From an uncultured Alphaproteobacteria bacterium (GTDB lineage: Bacteria > Pseudomonadota > Alphaproteobacteria > Minwuiales > Minwuiaceae): a stretch of 6,652 nucleotides of DNA. This document shows, piece by piece, positions 1 to 6,504 of this stretch (position 1 is its first letter; every line of letters begins with the position of its first letter). The stretch covers positions 1 through 6,652 of the forward strand of contig CAJYBQ010000191.1 of NCBI GenBank assembly GCA_913064755.1, given 5' to 3'. The notes below the pieces were generated by a model, which saw only the letters and a list, made by a program, of their open reading frames with translations, made no database searches and was not told where the DNA came from. The position numbers and the translations under genes are program-made.

Positions 1-1
1 G

Positions 2-181
2 GACGGGATGGTGAAGACGCGGCGGCGGGGTCTGGGACACATGCCACTGCGTGGTCAGCGGCGCTTCACGCGGCTGCTGTGAGAGCCTGTCGAGGAGTTC
101 CTGAGCGACGAGCCGACCGGGGATGCCGGCCGGATCCAGCGGCGTTTCTGTCTGGTCAGCGGGCGCCTGGTCCGCAGCCAC
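2..181 (+). other. Coding-like upstream extension of the first gene, interrupted by TGA at 80-82
   Basis: This stretch is in the same frame as the CDS that starts at 182. Read in that frame it has the codon pattern of its neighbours, with mostly G or C at third positions. There is an ATG at 8 and another at 44, and the only stop is the TGA at 80-82. The 24 codons from ATG 8 to the TGA are very basic (MVKTRRRGLG...RRFTRLL). The 33 codons after it begin EPVEEFLSDEPTG and run unbroken into Met182. Three readings are possible: the tail of a separate upstream gene, the true 5' part of the next gene carrying a nonsense change (CGA to TGA would be one transition), or a sequencing error. The window edge prevents a decision. 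Confidence 0.4.
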
Positions 182-1204
182 ATGACCGCGCCGCAGATGG
201 CCCGTTTCGAACAGCGGCTGGCATCGCTGAAGCCGGATGATACCACGGCGAAGATGCTGCTCGGCCGCGACATCTGGCAGGCCGCAGCCCAGATACTTGC
301 CGACATGCGCCTGTCACGCCCCCGCCACCCGAGTGACCTGCGCCGACGCATGGGCCTGTTGATCGGGTGCCTGCAGATCGGGGAGGCAATGGTTTCGCTT
401 TCCCGGGGCATCCCCGAGGGCCGGGTGGACACCCTGGACGAGGGCGGCAGCAAGCTGCTGCTGAAACTGTTGCGCAACCTGCCACATGATCGAACAGGTC
501 ATGCCCGCTACATGATGGCCCTGCTGGCCCGGCGGCTGGAAAACCCGGCAAGCGTCATGACCTTCCTGGAAGGTGAAAGCCGCAGCCTGCCTGCCGCAAC
601 CCGCCAGAACCTTGCCCGCCTGGTGCGCGGCGAGATCGAAGACAGCGTGGAGGCCGGTGCGGCAGCGCTGGACGTGGAAAAGCACGGAGCGCCGGAAACC
701 GTGCGCCGGGCCGAACGCCTGCTGGACCGGCTTGGGCAGGTCAGGGATTCAGGCACGGTCGGCCCCAAGATGGAGCAGGCGGGAAAGCAGATCGCCAATA
801 CCCTGGGAGGCATGGAGAGCCTGGCCGACGTCGCGGCAATGCAGCAGGCCCGCAAGGAACAGATGCAGGCGCTTCTGCCGGTCGAGCAGAGCGCCGGGCT
901 GGAGCATGCGGAGGTCTATCGTGAGCTTGAGAGCGATATCGGCAATGTCATTCGCCTGGGTGACCGGATAGACCGACTGGGCGTCGACAATCCCTTGCGA
1001 AAGCGCCGCGCCGACCTGCACCGCCAGATCAACGCGCGCCAGTCGGAACTGCTGGCCTCGTTGCCGAACGTGCCTGACGAACCGGGCGCACGTGCGGCGG
1101 CGCGGGCCGGTCTCTACGGGCTGGTGCGCATGGTCGAGATGCTGGATGGACCGAAGGCAGCGGAGAACCTGCGTCGGCAGGGGGATCGTCTGCTGGCAGA
1201 GTAG
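182..1204 (+). CDS. Hypothetical alpha-helical cytosolic protein, family not recognised
   Basis: The reading frame encodes 340 residues from the first ATG after the in-frame TGA at 80-82. I do not recognise the family. The product has no signal peptide, no membrane segment, a single Trp (W32), and looks helical almost throughout. The half from about residue 170 to 295 is rich in Glu, Arg, Gln and Leu with spaced hydrophobics (for example ESDIGNVIRLGDRIDRLG near 250-267), which suggests helical bundles or short coiled coils. No catalytic motif is evident. The start is doubtful: no Shine-Dalgarno-like sequence lies 5-12 bases before 182, and coding character continues upstream in frame, so an intact relative might reach about 398 residues from ATG 8. 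It is followed by a 125-base spacer and then a cell-wall lytic enzyme, but no functional link can be inferred from that alone. Codon use matches the neighbours, so there is no sign of recent transfer. Confidence 0.7.
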   Translation: MTAPQMARFEQRLASLKPDDTTAKMLLGRDIWQAAAQILADMRLSRPRHPSDLRRRMGLLIGCLQIGEAMVSLSRGIPEGRVDTLDEGGSKLLLKLLRNLPHDRTGHARYMMALLARRLENPASVMTFLEGESRSLPAATRQNLARLVRGEIEDSVEAGAAALDVEKHGAPETVRRAERLLDRLGQVRDSGTVGPKMEQAGKQIANTLGGMESLADVAAMQQARKEQMQALLPVEQSAGLEHAEVYRELESDIGNVIRLGDRIDRLGVDNPLRKRRADLHRQINARQSELLASLPNVPDEPGARAAARAGLYGLVRMVEMLDGPKAAENLRRQGDRLLAE

Positions 1205-1329
1205 TGCCGGTCCGACCGGTTCACGGATGTTCCGCGAACTTGCCCCGGGGGTGTTGCCGAGGCGGCACTTCCCGAATCATGCGCCGCCGTCGATGATGCG
1301 ACCCCTTCACGGTACAGGCGGAGTTGATC
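1205..1329 (+). promoter_or_regulatory. Intergenic spacer with GANTC site and weak hairpins; promoter for the transglycosylase expected here
   Basis: The spacer holds a 5-bp hairpin at 1207-1219 (CCGGT / ACCGG). It also holds a 7-bp stem at 1251-1257 / 1262-1268 that includes two G-T pairs and is followed only by TT, so neither is a convincing intrinsic terminator. A GANTC site (GAATC) sits at 1274-1278, 51 bases before the start codon at 1330. No good -35/-10 pair stands out. Because the next gene has its own ribosome binding site and the gap is the largest in the window, a promoter here is an inference rather than something I can point to. Confidence 0.3.
1320..1323 (+). promoter_or_regulatory. 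Ribosome binding site that sets the transglycosylase start at ATG 1330
   Basis: GGAG at 1320-1323 is six bases upstream of ATG 1330. It directly abuts the alternative TTG at 1324, which is too close to serve as a start from this site. This favours ATG 1330 and shortens the protein by two residues relative to the longest reading. Confidence 0.7.
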
Positions 1330-2349
1330 ATGCGTTTCCTGCGGGTAGTTCCGGTTCTGGCCATCCTGCTGGGCATGTCCGGCCCGGTGCGGGCGGATGA
1401 AGCACCGCCGCCCTTCGAAGCCTGGCTGGAAGGCGTGCGCCAGGAAGCCCGGGAAAAGGGGATTGCGGAGGAGACCATCAAGGTCGCCCTGACCGGCATC
1501 GAACCCGTGCGGCGGGTGGTGCAGCGGGACCGCAACCAGTCCGAGTTCAAGCTGACCTACCAGATCTATCACGACCGCCTGCTGACCCCGACCAACATTC
1601 GTGTCGGACGTGGCAAGCTGGCGACGCACCAGGCCCTACTGGCCGAGATCGCGGCGAAATACGGCGTGCAGCCGCGTTTCATCCTGGCGATATGGGGCAT
1701 GGAGACCCGGTACGGTGCCGTGAAACCGACCATGCCGGTCGTACCGGCAGTGGCGACACTGGCTTATGACCGGCGCCGTTCCAGCTATTTCCGGCGGGAA
1801 CTGTTCCAGGCATTGCTGATGATCGATCGCGGTCACATCACCCATGCACAGATGCTGGGGTCCTGGGCCGGGGCCATGGGGCAGCCGCAGTTCATGCCGT
1901 CCAGCTACATGGCCTATGCCCGGGATCATGACGGCGATGGCCGTCGCGATATCTGGAGCAACGAGGCGGATGTCTTTGCTTCCATTGCCAATTACCTGGC
2001 CAAGCACGGTTGGCGCGATGACCAGACCTGGGGCCGCGAAGTGACCCTGCCGACGGATCCGGGATTCCGGTCGGCCATACCGGAATCCCGCTCGGGTTCG
2101 GGGTGTCGGGCGATCGATGCCATGTCCGGTGCGGCGCCGCTGAGTGTCTGGCAGCAGATGGGTGTGCGCCGGGCCGATGGCACGGACCTGCCGACCCGCG
2201 ATCTGCCGGCTTCGCTGGTAGAACCGGACGGGGCTTCGGGTAAGGCCTTCCTGGTCTATCGCAACTACCATTCGATCCTGCGATACAATTGTGCGCACCT
2301 CTACGGTCTCGCCGTCTCGCAGCTTGCCGATGCCATAGGCGGCAGATAA
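1330..2349 (+). CDS. Periplasmic lytic murein transglycosylase, MltB / GH103 family
   Basis: This enzyme cleaves the MurNAc-GlcNAc bond of peptidoglycan without water, leaving 1,6-anhydro-MurNAc ends. The 339-residue product starts with a Sec signal peptide (residues 1-22, cleavage expected after VRA, before DEAP). There is no lipobox cysteine, so unlike E. coli MltB it should be soluble in the periplasm. The SLT_2 domain covers about residues 28-335. E125 in WGMETRYG matches the catalytic Glu of MltB (GVETRWG). GSWAGAMGQPQFMPSSY (177-193) is the family signature, followed by an EF-hand-like Asp-rich loop DHDGDGRRDIW (199-209). The C-terminus keeps the family pattern of YN followed by LAV-x-x-LAD (319-335). 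It has no C-terminal peptidoglycan-binding domain. RlpA follows after 39 bases, so the two may be co-transcribed. A perfect 12-bp inverted repeat lies inside the gene at 2060-2090. The assignment to family is firm; the exact paralogue name is not. Confidence 0.93.
   Translation: MRFLRVVPVLAILLGMSGPVRADEAPPPFEAWLEGVRQEAREKGIAEETIKVALTGIEPVRRVVQRDRNQSEFKLTYQIYHDRLLTPTNIRVGRGKLATHQALLAEIAAKYGVQPRFILAIWGMETRYGAVKPTMPVVPAVATLAYDRRRSSYFRRELFQALLMIDRGHITHAQMLGSWAGAMGQPQFMPSSYMAYARDHDGDGRRDIWSNEADVFASIANYLAKHGWRDDQTWGREVTLPTDPGFRSAIPESRSGSGCRAIDAMSGAAPLSVWQQMGVRRADGTDLPTRDLPASLVEPDGASGKAFLVYRNYHSILRYNCAHLYGLAVSQLADAIGGR
2060..2090. repeat. Perfect 12-bp inverted repeat inside the transglycosylase gene
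   Basis: The arms CGGGATTCCGGT (2060-2071) and ACCGGAATCCCG (2079-2090) are exact reverse complements separated by seven bases (CGGCCAT). They encode parts of residues 244-254 (PGFRSAIPESR), in a part of the protein that is variable in the family, between the WG of the core and the later SVW. Each arm contains one GANTC site (2063-2067 and 2083-2087). No T-run follows, so it is not a standard intrinsic terminator. Confidence 0.8.
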
Positions 2350-2376
2350 ACTCGCCGAATCAGGCCCTTGATCCGT

Positions 2377-2380
2377 GGAG
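2377..2380 (+). promoter_or_regulatory. Ribosome binding site that sets the rlpA start at ATG 2389
   Basis: GGAG at 2377-2380 lies eight bases upstream of ATG 2389. It rules against the in-frame TTG at 2368, which precedes it, and the GTG at 2383, which is only two bases away. Starting at 2389 also gives a normal lipoprotein signal length, with the lipobox Cys at 27. Confidence 0.7.
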
Positions 2381-2388
2381 CAGTGCGC

Positions 2389-3393
2389 ATGTCCAGCCAC
2401 CAGGAACCTTTCACCCGGTGGCTGATGGCGCTTGCTGTCCCGGTCCTACTTCTGGGTCTTTCCGGCTGTGCGGAAACGACCCTTGCCATTCATGGCGCGA
2501 AGCAGATCGCCCAGTCCGACGATACCAGGACATCGACGCGGCAGATCGATTCCGCCAAGGTCCGGCGCGCCAGCCTGCGCCCCTATCAGATCAAGGGCAT
2601 CTGGTACTATCCCAAGGTCATGCCGGACTATGACGAGACCGGCATAGCATCCTGGTACGGCGATCCGTTTCATGGCCGAAAGACCGCGTCGGGGGAAATC
2701 TACGACAAGCGGATCGTGACCGCCGCGCACAAGACCCTGCCGCTGCCCAGCACGGTCCGCGTGACCAACCTGGAGAACGGGCGGGTCCTGACCGTGCGGG
2801 TCAATGACCGGGGACCGTTCGTGAACAGCCGCATCATCGACATGTCGCATCGCGGTGCGCAGCTGCTCGGCTTCGAGCGCCAGGGCGTGGCGCGGGTCCG
2901 GGTGGAGGTCGTCGGATCGGAAGACGACCGCTTCGTGCTGCGCGAGGTCAGGACCCCGAAGGGGGAGAGGCAGGCCGTGACCGCCGCCCCGCGCAAATCC
3001 GTGAAGGTCGCATCCCTGCCACCGCCGGCGGGCACCACCGGCGACGCTGCCCTGAACCAGTCGACGCCGGTGTCGCGGCCGGTCGTGCGCAGCGAACCGC
3101 TGACCCTGAAGGACGGTGACCAGGCCGGCATGGAACAGGTGCGCGTCGTGCCGACGGTGCCCACGCGGTTGTTCGTGCAGGCAGGTTCCTTCACCCAGTT
3201 CCAGAACGCGGACCGCCTGCGCTCCAGGCTCGCCGCCGTCGGACCGGCGTTCATCGACCACGTGCTGATCGATGATCGGGATTTCTTCCGGGTACGACTG
3301 GGGCCTGTCGACACCGTCGAGCGTGCCGACGAGTTGCTGGCGCTGTCGTTGAATACCGGGGCGGACGACGCCCGCATCATCGTCGACCGGTGA
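2389..3393 (+). CDS. rlpA: RlpA: septal lytic transglycosylase lipoprotein (DPBB + SPOR)
   Basis: The product has 334 residues. It begins with a lipoprotein signal peptide ending in lipobox LSGC, so C27 is the expected lipidated residue; Ala at +2 fits outer-membrane sorting. The double-psi beta-barrel domain spans about 84-176 and carries GIASWYG (85-91), HGRKTASGE (95-103), AAHKTLP (112-118) and VNDRGPF (138-144). E103, H114 and D140 keep the spacing of the residues I recall as important in Pseudomonas aeruginosa RlpA. A Pro/Ala/Val-rich linker (about 178-257) leads to a C-terminal SPOR domain (about 258-334, starting TRLFVQAGSF), which in this family binds septal glycan stripped of stem peptides. 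The family role is glycan-strand cleavage during daughter-cell separation. It lies between a lytic transglycosylase and a D,D-carboxypeptidase, matching a cell-wall remodelling block. Confidence 0.95.
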   Translation: MSSHQEPFTRWLMALAVPVLLLGLSGCAETTLAIHGAKQIAQSDDTRTSTRQIDSAKVRRASLRPYQIKGIWYYPKVMPDYDETGIASWYGDPFHGRKTASGEIYDKRIVTAAHKTLPLPSTVRVTNLENGRVLTVRVNDRGPFVNSRIIDMSHRGAQLLGFERQGVARVRVEVVGSEDDRFVLREVRTPKGERQAVTAAPRKSVKVASLPPPAGTTGDAALNQSTPVSRPVVRSEPLTLKDGDQAGMEQVRVVPTVPTRLFVQAGSFTQFQNADRLRSRLAAVGPAFIDHVLIDDRDFFRVRLGPVDTVERADELLALSLNTGADDARIIVDR

Positions 3394-3508
3394 AAGCCGG
3401 GCAGATTTCATCTTCCACCGGAATCCTCTAGACTGCGATCCGCACGCCGTTCCACCGCGATCCCGTCGTGGTTCCGGATCGGCCTTCCTCCCGGTGTCCT
3501 GACAAGGT
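3394..3508 (+). promoter_or_regulatory. Spacer upstream of the D,D-carboxypeptidase: likely promoter region with a repeated element
   Basis: The 115-base spacer has no terminator-like T-run. TAGACT at 3429-3434 matches four of six bases of a sigma-70 -10 box, but the -35 counterpart near 3407-3412 (TTCATC) is poor, so any promoter call is weak. A GANTC site lies at 3421-3425, just before the possible -10. An imperfect direct repeat, TTCCACCGGAATCC at 3413-3426 and TTCCACCGCGATCC at 3450-3463 (12 of 14 identical), could be an operator. The region can also fold: CCAC/GTGG with GCG/CGT across one mismatch (3452-3471), and GATCCG 3437-3442 with CGGATC 3475-3480. Confidence 0.3.
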
Positions 3509-4666
3509 ATGTCGCAAATGTTCCCGAAATTCCTGCCGCAGCTTTCCTTCGTCCTGATTGCCTGCATGGTCCTGATCGCCTCGCCATCAGGGGCGGCCGA
3601 TTTCGAGACCAGGGCGAAATACGCTGTCGTCATCGACTTTCAGTCGAACCAGACGTTGTTCGAGAAGGACGCGGACCTGCCGATCCCGACCGCTTCCATG
3701 AGCAAGCTGATGACGGTCTACATGCTGCTGGAACGGCTGAAGAGCGGCGAACTGAAGCTGGATGACACCCTGCCGGTCAGCGCGAAGGCCTGGAAGAAGG
3801 GCGGTTCCAAGATGTTTGTCGAGGTTGGCAAGCAGGTTCGGGTGGAGGACCTGCTGCGCGGCATCATCGTCCAGTCGGGCAATGACGCCAGCATCGTGGT
3901 GGCGGAAGGCCTGGCCGGCAGCGAGGAAGCCTTCGCCGAACAGATGACCCGCCGGGCCCGGGAACTGGGGCTGACGCACACGACCCTGAAGAATGCGACG
4001 GGCTGGCCCGACCCGGAGCACGTGATGAGCGTGCGCGACCTGGCGAAACTGGCCACGATGATCATCCGCGATTTCCCTGACTACTACCCGATCTATGCCG
4101 AAAAATCGTTTACCTACAGCGAGATAACGCAGCGCAACCGCAACCCGCTGCTCTATCGTGGGGTTGGCGCGGATGGTCTGAAGACCGGCCATACCGAGGC
4201 GGCCGGCTACGGGCTGACGGCGTCGGCGGTGCGCGGCGACACGCGGCTGGTCATGGTCGTTGCCGGCCTTGAAAGCACGCGGGAGCGCGGGGACGAGGCG
4301 GAGCGGCTGCTGAAATGGGCATTCCGTACCTTCGAGACCTACCGCCTGGGCAGCGCCGGCGACACCATCACCGATGCGGAGGTCTGGCTCGGCCAGTCGA
4401 CCAAGGTACCCCTGATGCTGGGGGAAGACCTGCTGGTCAGCATGGCCAGGGCGGATCGCCCGCGCATGAAGGTGGAGGCTGTCTACGACGGCCCGATTCC
4501 CGCCCCCGTTGCAAAGGGAACGCAGGTTGGCCGCCTGGTGGTGACATCGAACGGTGCCCGCCTTGCCACCGCGCCGCTGCTGGCCGCGGCAGACGTTGAA
4601 CCCCTGGGTCCCATGGGCCGGATCGGTGCGGCCCTGGCGCATGTGATCTGGGGTCCGGGCAGCTGA
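3509..4666 (+). CDS. dacA: D-alanyl-D-alanine carboxypeptidase (peptidase S11, DacA/PBP5 type)
   Basis: The enzyme removes the terminal D-Ala from peptidoglycan pentapeptides in the periplasm, limiting cross-linking. The 385-residue product has a Sec signal peptide (about 1-30, cleavage after GAA, before DFET). The three penicillin-binding motifs are present: SxxK as S63-M-S-K66, SGN at 123-125, and KTG at 225-227. The PBP5-like C-terminal beta domain runs from about 278 to 365. The last 20 or so residues (GRIGAALAHVIWG) look amphipathic and would be the usual membrane-surface anchor. The start is uncertain by three codons: AAGG at 3504-3507 is one base from ATG 3509 but ten from ATG 3518, so 3518 may be the true start; the signal peptide works either way. 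Tmk follows after 13 bases. The symbol is given at family level, because paralogues (dacA, dacC, dacD, dacF) cannot be separated by eye. Confidence 0.93.
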   Translation: MSQMFPKFLPQLSFVLIACMVLIASPSGAADFETRAKYAVVIDFQSNQTLFEKDADLPIPTASMSKLMTVYMLLERLKSGELKLDDTLPVSAKAWKKGGSKMFVEVGKQVRVEDLLRGIIVQSGNDASIVVAEGLAGSEEAFAEQMTRRARELGLTHTTLKNATGWPDPEHVMSVRDLAKLATMIIRDFPDYYPIYAEKSFTYSEITQRNRNPLLYRGVGADGLKTGHTEAAGYGLTASAVRGDTRLVMVVAGLESTRERGDEAERLLKWAFRTFETYRLGSAGDTITDAEVWLGQSTKVPLMLGEDLLVSMARADRPRMKVEAVYDGPIPAPVAKGTQVGRLVVTSNGARLATAPLLAAADVEPLGPMGRIGAALAHVIWGPGS

Positions 4667-4679
4667 TCGGACCGCCGGT

Positions 4680-5342
4680 ATGGCCACGCGGATCGCGGCG
4701 GATGCAGGCTCGGACACGGCGCCGGGACTGTTCATAACCTTCGAGGGCGGGGAAGGGGTCGGCAAGTCCACCCAGGTCGCGCTGCTGGCGGAGTACCTGG
4801 CGACCAGCGGCCGCGCGGTCACCGTGACCCGGGAACCGGGCGGCACCGCGACCGCCGAGACCCTGCGCGGGCTGCTGCTGGACCCGGCACATGACCTGGA
4901 TGCCATGGAACAGGTGCTGCTGCTCAATGCGGCCCGCCACAATCACGTGCGGAAGGTCATCGCCCCGGCCCTGGCGGATGGTGGCGTGGTGATCTGCGAC
5001 CGGTTCCTGGATTCCACCCGGGCCTACCAGGGCGCAGCCGGGGGCATCGATGCCCGCGCCATCACCGACCTGCATGAACTGGTCTTCGGTGACCTGATGC
5101 CGGACCTGACCCTGATCCTGGATGCCCCGATCGAGACCGGCCTGCGCCGCGCCGCCGACCGTGCGGCGGCTACGGACCGGTTCGAGATGGCGGACCGGCA
5201 CTTTCACGAACGCCTGCGGCAGGGCTTCCTGGCCATTGCTGCCGCTGATCCGGAACGCTGCCATGTCCTGTCGGCAGAAGGGGCGGTGACGGATATCGCG
5301 GCGGCCATCGCGGCGCTGGTTGCAAGCCGGTTGCGGTCATGA
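4680..5342 (+). CDS. tmk: Thymidylate kinase (dTMP kinase)
   Basis: Tmk phosphorylates dTMP to dTDP with ATP in the cytosol, a required step to dTTP. The 220-residue product contains the P-loop within FEGGEGVGKST (21-31), REPGG (51-55) for dTMP/phosphate contacts, the DRF motif (107-109) within CDRFLDSTRAYQG, and the Arg-rich LID region with ATDRFE near 164-169. All are in family order and spacing. The N-terminus carries about 16 residues before GLFITFEGGEG, slightly longer than usual, but there is no internal Met or other good start before the P-loop. The ribosome binding site is weak (GGA at 4669-4671, eight bases from the ATG). The gene begins 13 bases after the carboxypeptidase stop and its own stop overlaps holB by four bases, so expression is probably coupled in one operon. 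Confidence 0.96.
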   Translation: MATRIAADAGSDTAPGLFITFEGGEGVGKSTQVALLAEYLATSGRAVTVTREPGGTATAETLRGLLLDPAHDLDAMEQVLLLNAARHNHVRKVIAPALADGGVVICDRFLDSTRAYQGAAGGIDARAITDLHELVFGDLMPDLTLILDAPIETGLRRAADRAAATDRFEMADRHFHERLRQGFLAIAAADPERCHVLSAEGAVTDIAAAIAALVASRLRS

Positions 5343-6451
5343 GTGACGATATCCCGCGCCCGGCCCCGGACGAGATCGCCGAGGACCTGCATCCGGCATT
5401 GTCCACCCGCCTGCATGGCCATGCGGAGGCCCGGGACACGCTGGCCGAGGCCGCGGCGGGTTCCGGGCTGCACCATGCCTGGCTGCTGACCGGCAGCGCG
5501 GGGATCGGCAAGGCCACGCTGGCCTATCATTTCGCACGCAGCCTGCTGGCCGGGGAAGCCGGCGGCGGCCTGTTCGGCGACAGCGCGCCCACCCTGCATG
5601 CGGACGCGGAAGACCCGCTGTTCCAGCAGGTTGCCGGCGGTTCCCATCCCAACCTGACGATCCTGCGCCGGGCCTGGAACCGGGAGGGCAAGCGGTATTA
5701 CACGGAGATCCGGGTCGATGACGTGCGGCGGCTGACGGCCTTCCTGGGACAGCGGGCCAACCTGCCGACCCGGCGGGTGGTGCTGATCGATGCCGCCGAC
5801 GACATGAACCGCAACGCCGCCAACGCGTTGTTGAAGCCGCTGGAGGAACCGCCCGCCAACACGGTGTTCATCCTGGTCTGCCATTCACCGGGCAGCCTGT
5901 TGCCCACGATCCGGTCCCGCTGCCGTCGCCTGTCCCTGTCCGGCCTGACCGGGGCGCAGGCGCTTGCGGTCATGGAGGCCGCGCGGCCCGATCTGGACCA
6001 GGCGACGTCGCGGCTGCTGCTGCAATTGTCCGACGGCTCTCCCGGCCAGGCCCTGCGGCTGGAGGTCGCCGGTGGAGAGGCGCTCTACAAGCAACTGCTG
6101 GCGGTGCTGACGGCGGCACCCGCGATGGACCGGGCCGCGGCGCAGAAGCTGGGGGACATGGTGTCGAAGGCCGGTGCGGGAGAGATCGCCTTTGCCCTGT
6201 TGATGGACCTGCTGGACGGTTTCCTGAAACGCCTGGTGCAGGCCCCGTTCAACGACCTGTCGGCCAGCCAGCCGGAGCGGGAACTGATGCAGCGGCTGAC
6301 CCGTGGCGGTCTTGATCAATGGTTCGAGGTATGGGACAAACTTGCACGGCTGCGGGAGCGCACCGGGGCCGTCAATCTGAACCGCAAGGCCGTTACCCTG
6401 TCGATCCTCTCGGACTTCGAGGAGGCGGCGCGGATCAGCGTGGCCGGTTGA
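5339..6451 (+). CDS. holB: DNA polymerase III subunit delta-prime (clamp loader)
   Basis: Delta-prime is a fixed AAA+ subunit of the clamp loader that helps open and load the beta sliding clamp. The 370-residue product shows HAWLLTGSAGIGKAT (46-60), an intact Walker A motif. It also has a Walker B-like VVLIDAAD (147-154) with NALLKPLEEPP (162-172), and the SRC arginine-finger motif (193-195) in PTIRSRCRR. The four cysteines of the zinc module found in E. coli delta-prime are absent; only C181 and C195 occur. In the corresponding place there is a Gly/Ala/Asp-rich insert leading to GGSHPNL (100-106). To my knowledge this fits alphaproteobacterial versions. The C-terminal helical domain covers about 255-365. 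The ATG overlaps the tmk stop (ATGA at 5339-5342) and no strong ribosome binding site is seen, so translation is probably coupled to tmk. Confidence 0.93.
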   Translation: MSDDIPRPAPDEIAEDLHPALSTRLHGHAEARDTLAEAAAGSGLHHAWLLTGSAGIGKATLAYHFARSLLAGEAGGGLFGDSAPTLHADAEDPLFQQVAGGSHPNLTILRRAWNREGKRYYTEIRVDDVRRLTAFLGQRANLPTRRVVLIDAADDMNRNAANALLKPLEEPPANTVFILVCHSPGSLLPTIRSRCRRLSLSGLTGAQALAVMEAARPDLDQATSRLLLQLSDGSPGQALRLEVAGGEALYKQLLAVLTAAPAMDRAAAQKLGDMVSKAGAGEIAFALLMDLLDGFLKRLVQAPFNDLSASQPERELMQRLTRGGLDQWFEVWDKLARLRERTGAVNLNRKAVTLSILSDFEEAARISVAG

Positions 6452-6460
6452 TATCCACAT

Positions 6461-6497
6461 GGGGCGACGCGCCCCTGGGCAAAGGGCGCCGTAGCGC
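6461..6497 (+). other. Leader of the metG-like gene with mutually exclusive hairpins
   Basis: Three stems share strands in the 64-base gap. GGGGCG (6461-6466) pairs perfectly with CGCCCC (6470-6475) across ACG. GCGCCC (6469-6474) can instead pair perfectly with GGGCGC (6484-6489) across nine bases. GCGC (6486-6489) can pair with GCGC (6494-6497) across CGTA. None is followed by a T-run. This layout resembles an attenuator in outline, but short GC stems arise often by chance in a genome of this composition. Confidence 0.3.
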
Positions 6498-6504
6498 GCT
6501 GATC

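Noticed and set aside
80..109. TGA at 80-82 as a selenocysteine codon, with a possible hairpin 89-95 / 100-109 just downstream
   Set aside because: The stem is short, has a three-base bulge and lacks a convincing bacterial SECIS loop. The protein family is not a known selenoprotein, and a nonsense change or separate genes explain it more simply.
1251..1270. Hairpin after the first gene as an intrinsic terminator
   Set aside because: The stem includes two G-T pairs and is followed by only two T bases before GC-rich sequence.
1324..1329. TTG 1324 as the transglycosylase start
   Set aside because: The GGAG at 1320-1323 directly touches this codon, while it is well spaced for ATG 1330.
2446..3633. 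Minus-strand open frame of 395 codons opposite rlpA
   Set aside because: Rich in Arg, Gly and His as expected from reading GC-rich codons backwards; it overlaps all of the RlpA domains and has no domain of its own.
1330..4666. Three adjacent peptidoglycan enzymes as a new gene system
   Set aside because: All three are standard families, and the rlpA - carboxypeptidase - tmk - holB order is, to my knowledge, common in alphaproteobacteria.
4680..4730. Extended Tmk N-terminus as a possible fusion or targeting segment
   Set aside because: Only about ten residues longer than common Tmk proteins, with no hydrophobic or targeting character; within normal variation.
3587..4942. Long minus-strand open frame of 451 codons opposite the carboxypeptidase and tmk
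   Set aside because: It is antisense to two clearly identified genes, its composition is typical of GC-rich shadow frames, and no domain is recognisable.
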